NCBI RefSeq assembly: GCF_017569185.1
Contig: NZ_CP071869.1
Location: 992,001 to 1,056,000, forward strand
Direction: 5' to 3'
Source of the DNA: Polaribacter cellanae
Lineage (GTDB): Bacteria; Bacteroidota; Bacteroidia; Flavobacteriales; Flavobacteriaceae
DNA length: 64,000 bases
In this document: positions 25,903 through 34,683 of the stretch, piece by piece
Position numbering within the stretch: position 1 is the first letter of the stretch
How the letters are laid out: each line of letters starts with the position of its first letter
Made by a program: the position numbers and the translations under genes
The notes under the pieces: model-generated
What the model saw: the letters and a program-made list of their open reading frames with translations, nothing else
What the model was told of the DNA's origin: nothing
Database searches by the model: none

Positions 25903-28362
25903 TTGACTAAAAAAAATACTATTTTTCTATGTTGCCTTTTCTTAGCAACATTTTTATTTGCACAGAAAGGTTCAACATCAAAAAACATTAAAATTACAGG
26001 TAAAATTGTAGATGCAGCCACCAACCAAGGTTTAGAGTACGCAACTGTAATTTTAAAAGATACCAAAACCCAAAAAGTTTCAGGTGGTATTACAGATTTG
26101 AAAGGTTTTTTTAGTATTCAAGCACCAAAATCTACGTATGAAATTAATGTTGAGTTTATTTCTTTTAAAACCATAAAGTTTCCTGCACAAAAAATTTCAA
26201 CAAATAAAGACTTAGGAATTATAAAATTGAAGGAAGATACTTCTAGTTTAGACGAAATTGTGGTAATTGCAGAAAAATCGACTGTAGATATTCGTTTAGA
26301 TAAAAAGATTTACAATGTTGGTAAAGATATGACTGTAAAAGGTGGAACAGCTTCCGACGTTTTAGATAATGTACCCTCTGTAGATGTAGATCCTGAAGGA
26401 ACTGTAAGTTTGCGTGGAAGTTCGAATGTACGTATTTTAATTGATGGAAAACCATCTGCATTAGTAGGCTTAAATGGTGCAGAAGCACTAAGACAATTGC
26501 CTTCAGATGCCATAGAACGTGTAGAAGTAATTACTTCGCCATCTGCAAGATACGATGCAGAAGGAACCGCAGGAATTTTAAATATTATTCTTAGAAAAGG
26601 AAGAGCAACAGGCTTTAATGGTTCTGTAAACGTAAATGTTGGTGACCCAAGATCTTACCAAAGTTCGGTAAATTTAAATCTTAGAACAGAGAAAATTAAT
26701 TTATTCTCTAATTTTGGATATAGAGATAGACGTGGTCCAGGAAGATATAATTCGGATATTTCTTATTTATCTAATGGCATTTTAGATAGTACTAGAATCG
26801 AAGACAGAAATTTTGATAGAGCCAGCAAAGGATTTAACGGAAATGTTGGTTTGGAGTATTTTATCAACAAAAAAAGCGCTTTAACAGGTACCATTTTTGT
26901 GAGAGATTCAGATGGACAGAATTTATCGACCACAGAAATTAGTTCGTTCAATCCATCAGGAAATAGTTTATATAATTCAACACGTATTCAAGATGAAGGC
27001 GAAAAAGACCAAAACCTACAATTTTCTTTAAATTACGTAAATAATTTCGATGATAAAGGACATAAGTTAAGTTTAGATTATCAATACAGTGTTGGAAAAG
27101 AAAACGAATCTGCGATTATTACAGATAGTAACCCAGAGACAAATTTTACTGATGAAATTACAATTGACAAACTTTTTCAAGCAGATTATGTATTGCCAAT
27201 TGGAAAAAACTCTCAGTTTGAAGCAGGTTATAGAGGGAATTTCGAAGTGCTAACATCAAATTATCTTGTAAATTTATCTAGTCTAGATGAATTTAATCCT
27301 TCTAATAATTTAGAATTTACACAAAATGTAAATGCATTTTATACACAATATGGAAGTAAAATAAACAAATTCTCTTATTTATTAGGACTTCGTGCAGAAC
27401 TTACAAAAATTGATGTAAACCTTTTAACCTCACAAGAAAAGTTTACAAAAAACTATACAAATTTTTTTCCTACCATAAATTTAGGATATGAAATAACAGA
27501 AGACCAAAGCTTTACTTTAGGTTACAGTAGACGTTTAAGAAGACCACGTTCTCGTTCATTAAATCCATTTGAAAATAGAGCAAGTAGAACCATAATTTAC
27601 AAAGGAAATGTAGATTTAGACCCAACCTACACCAATTCTTTCGATTTAGGTTACTTAAATAGATGGGGTAAATTAACTTTAAATTCCTCTATTTACTACC
27701 AACATTCTACCAACGATATTGTAAGAGTTAACAGACAAGAAGTTAGAATTATAGATGGAAAAGAAACCAATGTTTTGGTAAGACAGCCAATTAATTTAGC
27801 TTCTGAAGACAGAATGGGATTCGAATTTAACGCCAATTACAATCCATCAAGAAAACTACGTTTTTCAGGAAGTTTTAACTTTTTTCAATTTAAAACAGAT
27901 GGAGATTATTCGTACGATGTAACCAATCCAACAACTGGAATTACGTCAACAATCAACCAAAATTTCGATGCCCAAAATACTTCTTGGTTTACAAGATTCG
28001 ATGCCAGAGTTACTTTACCAGCAGATATCGAATGGCAAACAAGATTATTTTACAGAGGACCAAGAAGTGATGCTCAAAGCGATACAAAGGGAATTTTATC
28101 TACAAATTTAGCATTTAGCAAAGATATTTTAAAAGACAAAGGAACCTTGGTTTTAAACGTGAGCGATGTTTTCAATTCAAGAAAATATGTTACAAATACA
28201 TTTTCGCCAAGTAGAGAAAATCCTACGAATATTACCAACCAAAGTTTCCAATGGAGAGTTCGTCAAATTTCGCTGAACTTTACCTACAGATTCAATCAAA
28301 ATAAAAATCAAAAAAATAGAAATTCTCAAGAAAGAGATGATGATGGTGGAGGAGTATTTTAG
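25903..28362 (+). CDS. TonB-linked outer-membrane beta-barrel protein
   Basis: A signal peptide (IFLCCLFLATFLFAQ) is followed by a carboxypeptidase-regulatory-like domain (about residues 28-105), a plug-like domain with SLRGSSNVRILIDGKP and IERVEVITSPSARYDAEGTAGILNI, and a long barrel with the RRPRSRSLNPFENRAS motif of the OMP_b-brl_3 type. The frame starts at TTG 25903. The substrate is unknown. A paralogue of the same architecture sits in the RiPP island at 48626-51019. Confidence 0.88.
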   Translation: MTKKNTIFLCCLFLATFLFAQKGSTSKNIKITGKIVDAATNQGLEYATVILKDTKTQKVSGGITDLKGFFSIQAPKSTYEINVEFISFKTIKFPAQKISTNKDLGIIKLKEDTSSLDEIVVIAEKSTVDIRLDKKIYNVGKDMTVKGGTASDVLDNVPSVDVDPEGTVSLRGSSNVRILIDGKPSALVGLNGAEALRQLPSDAIERVEVITSPSARYDAEGTAGILNIILRKGRATGFNGSVNVNVGDPRSYQSSVNLNLRTEKINLFSNFGYRDRRGPGRYNSDISYLSNGILDSTRIEDRNFDRASKGFNGNVGLEYFINKKSALTGTIFVRDSDGQNLSTTEISSFNPSGNSLYNSTRIQDEGEKDQNLQFSLNYVNNFDDKGHKLSLDYQYSVGKENESAIITDSNPETNFTDEITIDKLFQADYVLPIGKNSQFEAGYRGNFEVLTSNYLVNLSSLDEFNPSNNLEFTQNVNAFYTQYGSKINKFSYLLGLRAELTKIDVNLLTSQEKFTKNYTNFFPTINLGYEITEDQSFTLGYSRRLRRPRSRSLNPFENRASRTIIYKGNVDLDPTYTNSFDLGYLNRWGKLTLNSSIYYQHSTNDIVRVNRQEVRIIDGKETNVLVRQPINLASEDRMGFEFNANYNPSRKLRFSGSFNFFQFKTDGDYSYDVTNPTTGITSTINQNFDAQNTSWFTRFDARVTLPADIEWQTRLFYRGPRSDAQSDTKGILSTNLAFSKDILKDKGTLVLNVSDVFNSRKYVTNTFSPSRENPTNITNQSFQWRVRQISLNFTYRFNQNKNQKNRNSQERDDDGGGVF

Positions 28363-28383
28363 AACTTTTTAGTTTAAATAAAA

Positions 28384-28443
28384 CCTTATTTCTAAGAAGA
28401 TTTACATTTTTATTAGAAGATGAGACTCCTTTCACCTTACTCA
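28384..28443. repeat. Decayed copy of the tRNA-His 3' end and its flank
   Basis: This stretch aligns without gaps for about 45 bases to 28501-28545, which covers the region just downstream of tRNA-His and the tRNA 3' end: both begin CCTTATTTCTAAGAAG and both hold GAAGAnGnGACTC at the same offset. Beyond that the match fades. It is either a remnant of a second tRNA gene or a duplicated tRNA tail such as integration leaves behind. Confidence 0.5.
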
Positions 28444-28527
28444 AGATAAATTTTTCGCACCATTTTAATCTTTTATAAAATTCTAAGCACAAAAAAAGCT
28501 CCTTATTTCTAAGAAGCTTTGTGTTTT

Positions 28528-28603
28528 GGGTGGAAGACGGGACTCGAACCCGCGACACTCGGTACCACAAACCGATACTCTAACCAACTGAGCTACAACC
28601 ACC
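28528..28603 (-). tRNA. tRNA-His (anticodon GTG)
   Basis: Read on the minus strand, the gene starts at G(-1)/G1 (28603/28602), has the D-arm TAGCTCAGTTGGTTAGAG, an anticodon loop TTGTGGT with anticodon GTG, and a T-arm GGGTTCGAGTCCC. The extra 5' G opposite the 3' C is typical of tRNA-His. Positions 5-68 and 6-67 of the acceptor stem are apparent U-U mismatches. CCA is not encoded. Confidence 0.92.
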
Positions 28604-28758
28604 ATATAATTGCGGGTGCAAATATAAATATTTTTTCTATTCTAAAACAATAAAAAATAATGTTTTTTTCTATCAAAAACATTATTTCTTGATTCACGTT
28701 TTTGAGGAAAAGAAAGTCTATCTAAAACTTCGATAAACTATCGAAAATTATATTATTA

Positions 28759-29475
28759 CTAAATTAATTTATCTAAATTTTCTACAGCTACATAACGTTC
28801 TGTGGTAAAACCTTCTGCAAACTCTACTCCTATTAATCTTCCTAAATCTCTTGCTCGATAATTTATACTATCTATAAAATTTTTGCTAGTAATTGGCGTT
28901 TCTGGTTCGTTACTATTTGCATCGTAAAATTGCGTTTTATATGCCAAAACTGAAGCCGTTTTTTTATCTATAAACCCTGTTATATCAATTACAAAATCTG
29001 GTTCTATGTTTTTCCATTGTATAAAGTGATATACTTGTTTAGGTCGCCATTTTTCTTGTTGCTTCCCTTCTACTTCCGTTTCAATTTTCATTAAACCACT
29101 TAAAAAACAAGCATCAGAAACCAACTTACTTCCTTTTGGGTGATCTATATGCCTGTCGTCAACTGCGTTACACAAGACGATTTCTGGTTGGTATTTGCGA
29201 ATCATTTTTATAACTTCTAATTGATGTTTTTTATCGTTTGTAAAAAAAGCATCTGCAAAAGCTAAATTCTCACGTACAGAAACTCCTAATATTTTTGCTG
29301 AATTTTTTGCTTCTACATCACGAATTTCAGCAGAACCACGTGTTCCTAATTCTCCTCGTGTTAAATCTACAATGCCTACTTTTTTTCCTAAGGAAATTTC
29401 TTTGGCAATTGTTGCTCCACAACCTAATTCTACATCATCTGGATGTGCACCAAAAGCTAATATATCTAATTTCAT
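28759..29475 (-). CDS. bshB1: Bacillithiol biosynthesis deacetylase BshB1
   Basis: BshB1 deacetylates GlcNAc-malate to GlcN-malate in bacillithiol synthesis. The zinc motif AHPDDVELGCG is at residue 10 and the second zinc ligand region DRHIDHPKGSKL near 107; the family signature RARDLGRLIGVEFAEGF is near 208. The 238-residue length is normal. No other bsh gene is visible in this window. Confidence 0.93.
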   Translation of the reverse strand: MKLDILAFGAHPDDVELGCGATIAKEISLGKKVGIVDLTRGELGTRGSAEIRDVEAKNSAKILGVSVRENLAFADAFFTNDKKHQLEVIKMIRKYQPEIVLCNAVDDRHIDHPKGSKLVSDACFLSGLMKIETEVEGKQQEKWRPKQVYHFIQWKNIEPDFVIDITGFIDKKTASVLAYKTQFYDANSNEPETPITSKNFIDSINYRARDLGRLIGVEFAEGFTTERYVAVENLDKLI

Positions 29476-29492
29476 AATTACTCTATTTTGTC

Positions 29493-29547
29493 AGGTCGAG
29501 CGCAGTCGAGACCTCTTATTAATCTCTCGACTGCACTCGAGGAGACA
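29493..29547. repeat. Pair of inverted CTCGACTGCGCTCGA-type repeats
   Basis: Two copies of the dispersed repeat face each other: GGTCGAGCGCAGTCGAGACC (29493-29512) and CTCTCGACTGCACTCGAGGA (29524-29543). They occupy the gap between bshB1 and the trans-sulfuration gene and could form a long hairpin in RNA. Confidence 0.65.
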
Positions 29548-29555
29548 ATCGTTAT

Positions 29556-30710
29556 TTAAACTAAACTGTTAATAGCCTGTTCAATATCTGCAAATAAATC
29601 TTCTACCTCTTCAATTCCTACTGAAAAACGAATTAAGCCATTTCTAATTCCTCTTTCTAAACGTTCTTCTTCACTTAATAAAGCGTGTGTGGTTTGTGCT
29701 GGACTCACAGTTGTACTTTCCAAACCTGCCAAACTCATAGACGGTTTTATGAGCTGTAAATTACGCTGAAATTCCATGGCATCAATATTTTCTTTTAATT
29801 CAAAAGATAACATAGCTCCAAAACCTTTCATTTGTTTTTTTGCTAATTCATATTGTGGATGACTTTTTAATCCTGGATAATAAACTTGGTCTATATTTGG
29901 GTTTCCTTCTAAATATTCAGCCATTTTTTGTGCGTTTTTGGTTTGTTCTTTTACACGAAGATTTAGTGTTTTTAAACTTCTTTCTAACAGCCAAACTGTT
30001 TGGTCACTTAAATTTCCACCAAAATTAATGGCAGTTTTCCAAATAGTTTCTATATGTTTTTTGGAAGCTGCAATTGCACCTGCAGAAATATCTGAATGTC
30101 CTCCCATATATTTTGTGGCAGAATGTAATATAATATCAATCCCAAAATCTATAGGATTCTGATTTATAGGAGAAGCAAACGTGTTATCAATCATTGTCAA
30201 ACAATTATTTGTTTTTGCCAACTTAGCAATAGCCTCTAAATCTGTAATTCCTAAAAGCGGATTCGAAGGTGTTTCAATATATAAAATCTTTGTATTTTCT
30301 TTAATGAGCAATTCAAAATCTTCTACTTTATCAGATTCTGTAAACGAATATTCAATTCCGTATTTATCGAACTCAGAAACAATTAAATTAAAAGTGCCAC
30401 CATAAATTACTTGCTGAATAATTACATGATCGCCCGTTTTTAAAAAAGCAAACATAGCTGCAGAAATTGCTGCCATTCCAGAACTAAAAATCAAACCATC
30501 TTCTGTTTTTTCTAAAGCTGCTATCTTTTTACACAACATTTCTTGATTTGGTGTGTTAAAATAACGTGGATATCGTTTTACATCCACACCATCAAAAGCA
30601 TAGGAAGTTGCCATATAAATTGGAGAAACTGCTCCTTTATGTTCGCTATCTTTTACTTCGCCAACGTGAACGCACGTTGTGTTTATTCCTAATTTTTTAT
30701 CATCTCTCAT
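29556..30710 (-). CDS. PLP-dependent trans-sulfuration enzyme (MetB/MetC/MGL type)
   Basis: The 384-residue Cys/Met-metabolism PLP enzyme has YGGTFNLIVSEFDKYGIE near residue 103, the NTFASP segment near 174 and the PLP-Lys motif SATKYMGGHSD near 195. The family includes cystathionine gamma-synthase, cystathionine lyases and methionine gamma-lyase; the sequence alone does not decide. It precedes bshB1 in the same direction and may share sulfur metabolism with bacillithiol synthesis. Confidence 0.85.
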   Translation of the reverse strand: MRDDKKLGINTTCVHVGEVKDSEHKGAVSPIYMATSYAFDGVDVKRYPRYFNTPNQEMLCKKIAALEKTEDGLIFSSGMAAISAAMFAFLKTGDHVIIQQVIYGGTFNLIVSEFDKYGIEYSFTESDKVEDFELLIKENTKILYIETPSNPLLGITDLEAIAKLAKTNNCLTMIDNTFASPINQNPIDFGIDIILHSATKYMGGHSDISAGAIAASKKHIETIWKTAINFGGNLSDQTVWLLERSLKTLNLRVKEQTKNAQKMAEYLEGNPNIDQVYYPGLKSHPQYELAKKQMKGFGAMLSFELKENIDAMEFQRNLQLIKPSMSLAGLESTTVSPAQTTHALLSEEERLERGIRNGLIRFSVGIEEVEDLFADIEQAINSLV

Positions 30711-30784
30711 TTAAAAAAGTTTACTTCTGCTAAAATACCAAATCCAATTCTAAATTTCTATAATTTTTGAATATCTTCGCTTAT

Positions 30785-31483
30785 ATGATTTCAGTTTTAA
30801 TTGTTGGTAATGGAAATGTTGCAACGCATTTGGTAAACGCTTTTTCTAAAGTAGATACTATAAATGCGATTCAAGGAAATTCCAGAAGTTTAACAAACAT
30901 TCCAAAAGCAAATCTTACAATTATTGCAGTTTCAGATGATGCAATTGCCAAAGTTTCTTCAAAAATTAAAAACTCTTTTGTGGTGCATACTTCTGGGAGT
31001 TTTGCTATGGAAAATTTAAAAAACACATCAAACAAAGGTGTCTTTTACATGTTGCAAACTTTTTCAAAAGATAAAAATGTCGATTTTTCTGAAGTTCCTT
31101 TTTGTTTGGAAGCTGAAAATAAAAATGACTACAAACTACTAGAAACCGTAGCAAAATCAATCGGAAAAAAAATATATAACGTAAATTCAGAGCAGAGAAA
31201 AGCTTTACATGTTGCTGCTGTTTTTGTAAATAATTTTACAAATCATTTTTATAAAATAGGAAAAGATATTTGTGAAGAAAATGAGGTTCCTTTTGAAATT
31301 TTACAACCTTTAATTGAAGAAACAGCATTAAAAATTAAAACATTATCTCCTGAAAAAGCACAAACAGGTCCTGCCATTAGAAATGATAAAAAAACAATAA
31401 AAAATCATTTAGATTTGCTGCATAAAGAACAACAAAAAATATATAAATTAATCACAAAGTCGATTGTAAATTCAATTAAATAA
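30785..31483 (+). CDS. DUF2520 / Rossmann-like oxidoreductase-type protein
   Basis: The protein begins MISVLIVGNGNVATHLVNAF, a GxGxxA dinucleotide-binding turn, continues with VVHTSGSFAMENL and YMLQTFSKDKNVDF, and ends with a helical DUF2520 domain (AAVFVNNFTNHFYKIG, KAQTGPAIRND). The family resembles pyrroline-5-carboxylate reductase and 6-phosphogluconate dehydrogenase folds, with no assigned substrate. ATG 30785 is preferred to the in-frame TTG 30767. It is followed by kdsC. Confidence 0.83.
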   Translation: MISVLIVGNGNVATHLVNAFSKVDTINAIQGNSRSLTNIPKANLTIIAVSDDAIAKVSSKIKNSFVVHTSGSFAMENLKNTSNKGVFYMLQTFSKDKNVDFSEVPFCLEAENKNDYKLLETVAKSIGKKIYNVNSEQRKALHVAAVFVNNFTNHFYKIGKDICEENEVPFEILQPLIEETALKIKTLSPEKAQTGPAIRNDKKTIKNHLDLLHKEQQKIYKLITKSIVNSIK

Positions 31484-31488
31484 AAGAA

Positions 31489-31518
31489 GACATCTCCTTG
31501 AGTGCAATCGAAAGGCTT
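31489..31518. repeat. Degenerate copy of the CTCGACTGCGCTCGA-type repeat
   Basis: The 47-bp gap between the DUF2520 gene and kdsC contains AGACATCTCCTTGAGTGCAA followed by TCGAAAGGCT, an inverted and diverged copy of the repeat seen at 34638-34662. Confidence 0.5.
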
Positions 31519-31530
31519 TAAAATATAATT

Positions 31531-32058
31531 ATGGAAATTAGCTATAAACAATTATTACCCAAAATAAATACCTTAATTTTTGATGTGGATGGTGTTCTAA
31601 CAAACGGAATGGTAACCATTATGCCAGATGGAGAATTGGTAAGACACATGAATATAAAAGATGGTTATGCTTTAAAAACAGCTGTTAATAAAGGTTTTAA
31701 CGTGTGTATTATTTCTGGCGGAAGAAACGAAGGTGTAAGAACTCGTTTGGCAAACTTAGGTATTAAAGATATTTTCTTAGGCGCTCATGATAAGATTATG
31801 CAATACAATCAATTGGTAGAAAAATACGATTTACAACCAGAAAACGTATTGTATATGGGAGATGATCTTCCAGATTTCCCAGTGATGAAATTAGTAGGAA
31901 TGCCTTGTTGCCCAAATGATGCGGCTCCAGAAATTCAGCAAATTTCTAAATATATTTCTTACAAAAAAGGTGGCGAAGGCTGTGTTAGAGATATAATTGA
32001 ACAAATTCTTCGAGTACAAGGAAAATGGGAGAATAATTTCAACGCAAAATACGATTAA
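31531..32058 (+). CDS. kdsC: KDO-8-phosphate phosphatase (HAD family)
   Basis: KdsC removes phosphate from KDO 8-phosphate in lipopolysaccharide inner-core synthesis. The small cap-less HAD protein has FDVDGVLTNG at residue 18, the IISGG motif near 69 and YMGDDLPDFPVMK near 109, with GG.GCVRDIIE at the end. These are the KdsC-specific forms of the HAD motifs. It follows DUF2520 in the same direction. Confidence 0.92.
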   Translation: MEISYKQLLPKINTLIFDVDGVLTNGMVTIMPDGELVRHMNIKDGYALKTAVNKGFNVCIISGGRNEGVRTRLANLGIKDIFLGAHDKIMQYNQLVEKYDLQPENVLYMGDDLPDFPVMKLVGMPCCPNDAAPEIQQISKYISYKKGGEGCVRDIIEQILRVQGKWENNFNAKYD

Positions 32059-32078
32059 ACTTTTTTCCCTATTTTTGA

Positions 32079-32086
32079 TACTTTTG
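32079..32086 (+). promoter_or_regulatory. Candidate -7 box for the DUF2147 gene
   Basis: TACTTTTG matches TAnnTTTG and lies 21 bases before the ATG at 32107, a common leader length in flavobacteria. No convincing -33 element is seen. Confidence 0.4.
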
Positions 32087-32106
32087 GAAATAAAAACTTA
32101 ACAACT

Positions 32107-32529
32107 ATGAAAAAGATATTTTTAACAACTTTACTTTTTATTTTAACTTTTACTATAAATGCACAAACTATTTTCGGGAAATGGAATTCTAGAAACGACA
32201 AAGGTGTCGTAGATTCTGTTTTAGAAATTTACAAAAAAGAAGGAAAAGCTTACGGAAAAGTTGTTAAAATTATGAATCCTGATAGAAAAGATGCACGTTG
32301 TGTAGATTGCGAAGGCGAATTTAAAAACAAACCCATCTTAGGTTTAGACATCTTATCTGGTTTAAAGAAAGACGATGATGAATGGTCTGGAGGAACCATT
32401 ATAGATCCAAGGAACGGAAAAACATACAAATGTTATATTAAACTTGTAAAACCGAATAAACTAAAACTTCGTGGTTATATTGGAGTTTCACTTTTTGGAA
32501 AAACAGCTTATTGGGAAAGAGCGAAGTAA
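32107..32529 (+). CDS. DUF2147 secreted protein
   Basis: A signal peptide (IFLTTLLFILTFTINAQ) precedes a DUF2147 domain: IFGKWNSRNDKG, VLEIYKKEGKAYGKVVKI, the CVDCEGEFKNKPILGLDIL segment and IIDPRNGKTYKCYIKL. These are small lipocalin-like periplasmic proteins of unknown role. It lies 41 bases upstream of the ABC ATPase gene. Confidence 0.87.
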   Translation: MKKIFLTTLLFILTFTINAQTIFGKWNSRNDKGVVDSVLEIYKKEGKAYGKVVKIMNPDRKDARCVDCEGEFKNKPILGLDILSGLKKDDDEWSGGTIIDPRNGKTYKCYIKLVKPNKLKLRGYIGVSLFGKTAYWERAK

Positions 32530-32569
32530 TTTTTCTTCTAAAAATTACTGCATAAAAAATCCAAAAAAT

Positions 32570-33802
32570 ATGAAGAATACCCATTTTGCAATTCATAAAT
32601 CTTCGATTTTACCCAAAAGCAAATTATTAAATAACATTTTAAATGGTAAACATTCTTTACAAATTTTAAAAGCAAAAAAAGGTTTCTTATTTTCTTACTC
32701 AGTTTTAGAAAAACTGATGAAAATTGAAGCAAAACACAATACCAACACACTTATAAAAAACAGAAGCATTCGTTCTTTGTCAAGAGGAGAACAACAAAAA
32801 GCATTACTCAACTATGCAATGCTACAAAAACCGCATTTTTTAATTTTAGACAGTCCTTTTGAAAGTTTAGACATAGCTTCTGTAAAATTATTAAAAGAAA
32901 AACTTGTTAAGTTATCTTCAGAAATAATTATTCTTCAAATTTTTAATAGAAAAGAGGAAATTCTACCTGTAATATCTCGTGTTTTAGAAATTGAAAATGA
33001 TAAAATAAAAAACCAAATTCCAATTGAAAACTATCATTATAAAAATGAGACCTTTATTTTTGATGGAGAAATTCCAAAATCGATAATCGTTTACAAAGAC
33101 ATTAAAAATACAATAATTTGTTTTAAAAATGTAAATGTTTTTTATGATAAAAATCAGGTTTTAAATTCGATAAATTGGACGATTCATAAAAACGAGTTTT
33201 GGCAAATAATTGGCCCAAATGGATCTGGAAAATCGACTATTTTATCCATGATTTATGGAAACAACGTAAAAGCTTACGAACAAGAAATTTATTTATTTGG
33301 CAAGAAAAAAGGAACAGGAGAAAGTGTTTGGGAAATAAAAAGGAAAATCGGTTATTTCAGTCCTAATTTATTAGAATTATTTCATAGAAAACAAACTGTA
33401 AAACAAATGATTTTATCTGGTTTTTATGACAGTGTTGGTTTGTATCAAACACCTTCTACATTCCAAAAAACCACAGCAGATAACTGGATTCAATTACTAA
33501 ACTTAGATAGTGATAAAAATACGGCTGTCCAGAATATATCTGTTGCGAACCAACGTTTGGTTTTAATTGCAAGAGCAATGATAAAACATCCACCTTTATT
33601 AATTTTAGACGAACCTCTTATTAATTTAGATGAAAAAGGAACCGCAATTGTGGTTGCTTTAATTAATAAAATAGCCAAAGAAAGCAATACAACTGTACTT
33701 TTTGTTTCTCACAGAATTGTAAATGATTTGCAACCAGACTTTACCTACGAACTTACGCCAACTAAAAATGGTTCTTTAGGAAATGTTAAAAAAGATGTTT
33801 AG
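32570..33802 (+). CDS. Tandem ABC ATPase (ModF-like), two complementary half-sites
   Basis: Two ABC ATPase halves are fused. The first has lost its Walker A but keeps a signature-like SLSRGEQQKALLNYAML and Walker B LILDSPFESLD. The second has Walker A GPNGSGKSTIL and Walker B LLILDEPLINLD but a degenerate signature (NISVANQRLVL). In a head-to-tail dimer these leave one competent ATP site. No membrane partner gene is adjacent. ATG 32570 is used; an upstream ATG at 32471 would overlap DUF2147. The 3' end overlaps pcm by 4 bases. Confidence 0.78.
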   Translation: MKNTHFAIHKSSILPKSKLLNNILNGKHSLQILKAKKGFLFSYSVLEKLMKIEAKHNTNTLIKNRSIRSLSRGEQQKALLNYAMLQKPHFLILDSPFESLDIASVKLLKEKLVKLSSEIIILQIFNRKEEILPVISRVLEIENDKIKNQIPIENYHYKNETFIFDGEIPKSIIVYKDIKNTIICFKNVNVFYDKNQVLNSINWTIHKNEFWQIIGPNGSGKSTILSMIYGNNVKAYEQEIYLFGKKKGTGESVWEIKRKIGYFSPNLLELFHRKQTVKQMILSGFYDSVGLYQTPSTFQKTTADNWIQLLNLDSDKNTAVQNISVANQRLVLIARAMIKHPPLLILDEPLINLDEKGTAIVVALINKIAKESNTTVLFVSHRIVNDLQPDFTYELTPTKNGSLGNVKKDV

Positions 33803-34440
33803 TTTTTCTCCTCTAACATAGGTACAAAAGCAAAATCTCCTAATTCGTGTTTTTCGAATTCTTTGGGAGATTTTCTAATGAAAAGCGTCATTATTTGTGT
33901 TTTATCGCCCACAGGAATTAGCAACTTTCCTCCTATTTTTAATTGCGATAATAATGGATTTGGAACAAAAGGTGCTCCTGCAGTTACAATTATTTTATCG
34001 AAAGGTGCTTTTTCTCTGAAACCTTTATAACCATCTCCAAAAATAAATTTCTTAGGCTTGTAACCTAGTTTTGGTAAGAATAAAGACGTTCTTTTAAACA
34101 GTTCTTTTTGTCTTTCTATGGAATAAACTTCCGCTTTTAATTCTAATAAAACTGCAGTTTGGTAACCAGAACCTGTGCCTATTTCTAACACTTTATCTTC
34201 TGGCTTTATTTCTAAAGTTTGCGATTGAAAAGCAACTGTATAAGGCATAGAAATGGTTTGATCTGCAGCGATTGGAAATGCTTTATCTTGGTATGCATGA
34301 TCTTCGAAACTAGAGTCTATAAATAAATGCCGTGGAATTTTACGTATAGCATTCAATACATTTTCGTCGATTATACCTTTTGCTTCTAACACATTAGCAA
34401 GCTGATTTCTACGTCCTTGATGTTTTGAGGTGTCTTTCAA
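33799..34440 (-). CDS. pcm: Protein-L-isoaspartate O-methyltransferase
   Basis: Pcm methylates L-isoaspartyl residues so that damaged proteins can be repaired. The sequence has KIPRHLFIDSSFEDHAYQD, the PCMT signature SMPYTVAFQSQTL and the SAM-binding LEIGTGSGYQTAVL. TTG 34440 (KDTSKHQGRRNQL) matches the usual family N-terminus better than the ATG at 34488, which adds a hydrophobic extension. Confidence 0.88.
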   Translation of the reverse strand: MKDTSKHQGRRNQLANVLEAKGIIDENVLNAIRKIPRHLFIDSSFEDHAYQDKAFPIAADQTISMPYTVAFQSQTLEIKPEDKVLEIGTGSGYQTAVLLELKAEVYSIERQKELFKRTSLFLPKLGYKPKKFIFGDGYKGFREKAPFDKIIVTAGAPFVPNPLLSQLKIGGKLLIPVGDKTQIMTLFIRKSPKEFEKHELGDFAFVPMLEEKN

Positions 34441-34637
34441 TTGTAAGAGATTTCTGAAACCTAAAAATAGTAATAAATCTAAATACATTCCTATAAAATC
34501 GTATCTTTGTTTTTGTTTAAATTTTTATAGTCTTACAATTAGTATATGTCCATTCGAGCATTATTGAACTCAAAAAATATTTTGAGTGAAAATGGGGGAC
34601 AAAGTTCTTGAGAACAAATTATAAAATTAACAATAAA

Positions 34638-34662
34638 ATCTCTCGACTGCGCTCGAGGAGAC
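34638..34662. repeat. CTCGACTGCGCTCGAG dispersed repeat
   Basis: The clearest copy of this palindromic repeat (TCTCGACTGCGCTCGAGGAG core) lies 22 bases before the Gfo/Idh gene, in the 243-bp gap after pcm. The gap also has a small hairpin with arms ACTCAAAA/TTTTGAGT at 34568-34587. Confidence 0.65.
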
Positions 34663-34683
34663 AGAATAAAAAATAAAATATTT

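Noticed and set aside
28292..28570. A 92-codon minus-strand ORF over the end of the TonB-linked barrel gene.
   Set aside because: It runs through the tRNA-His gene and its decayed copy, so it is not a real protein gene.
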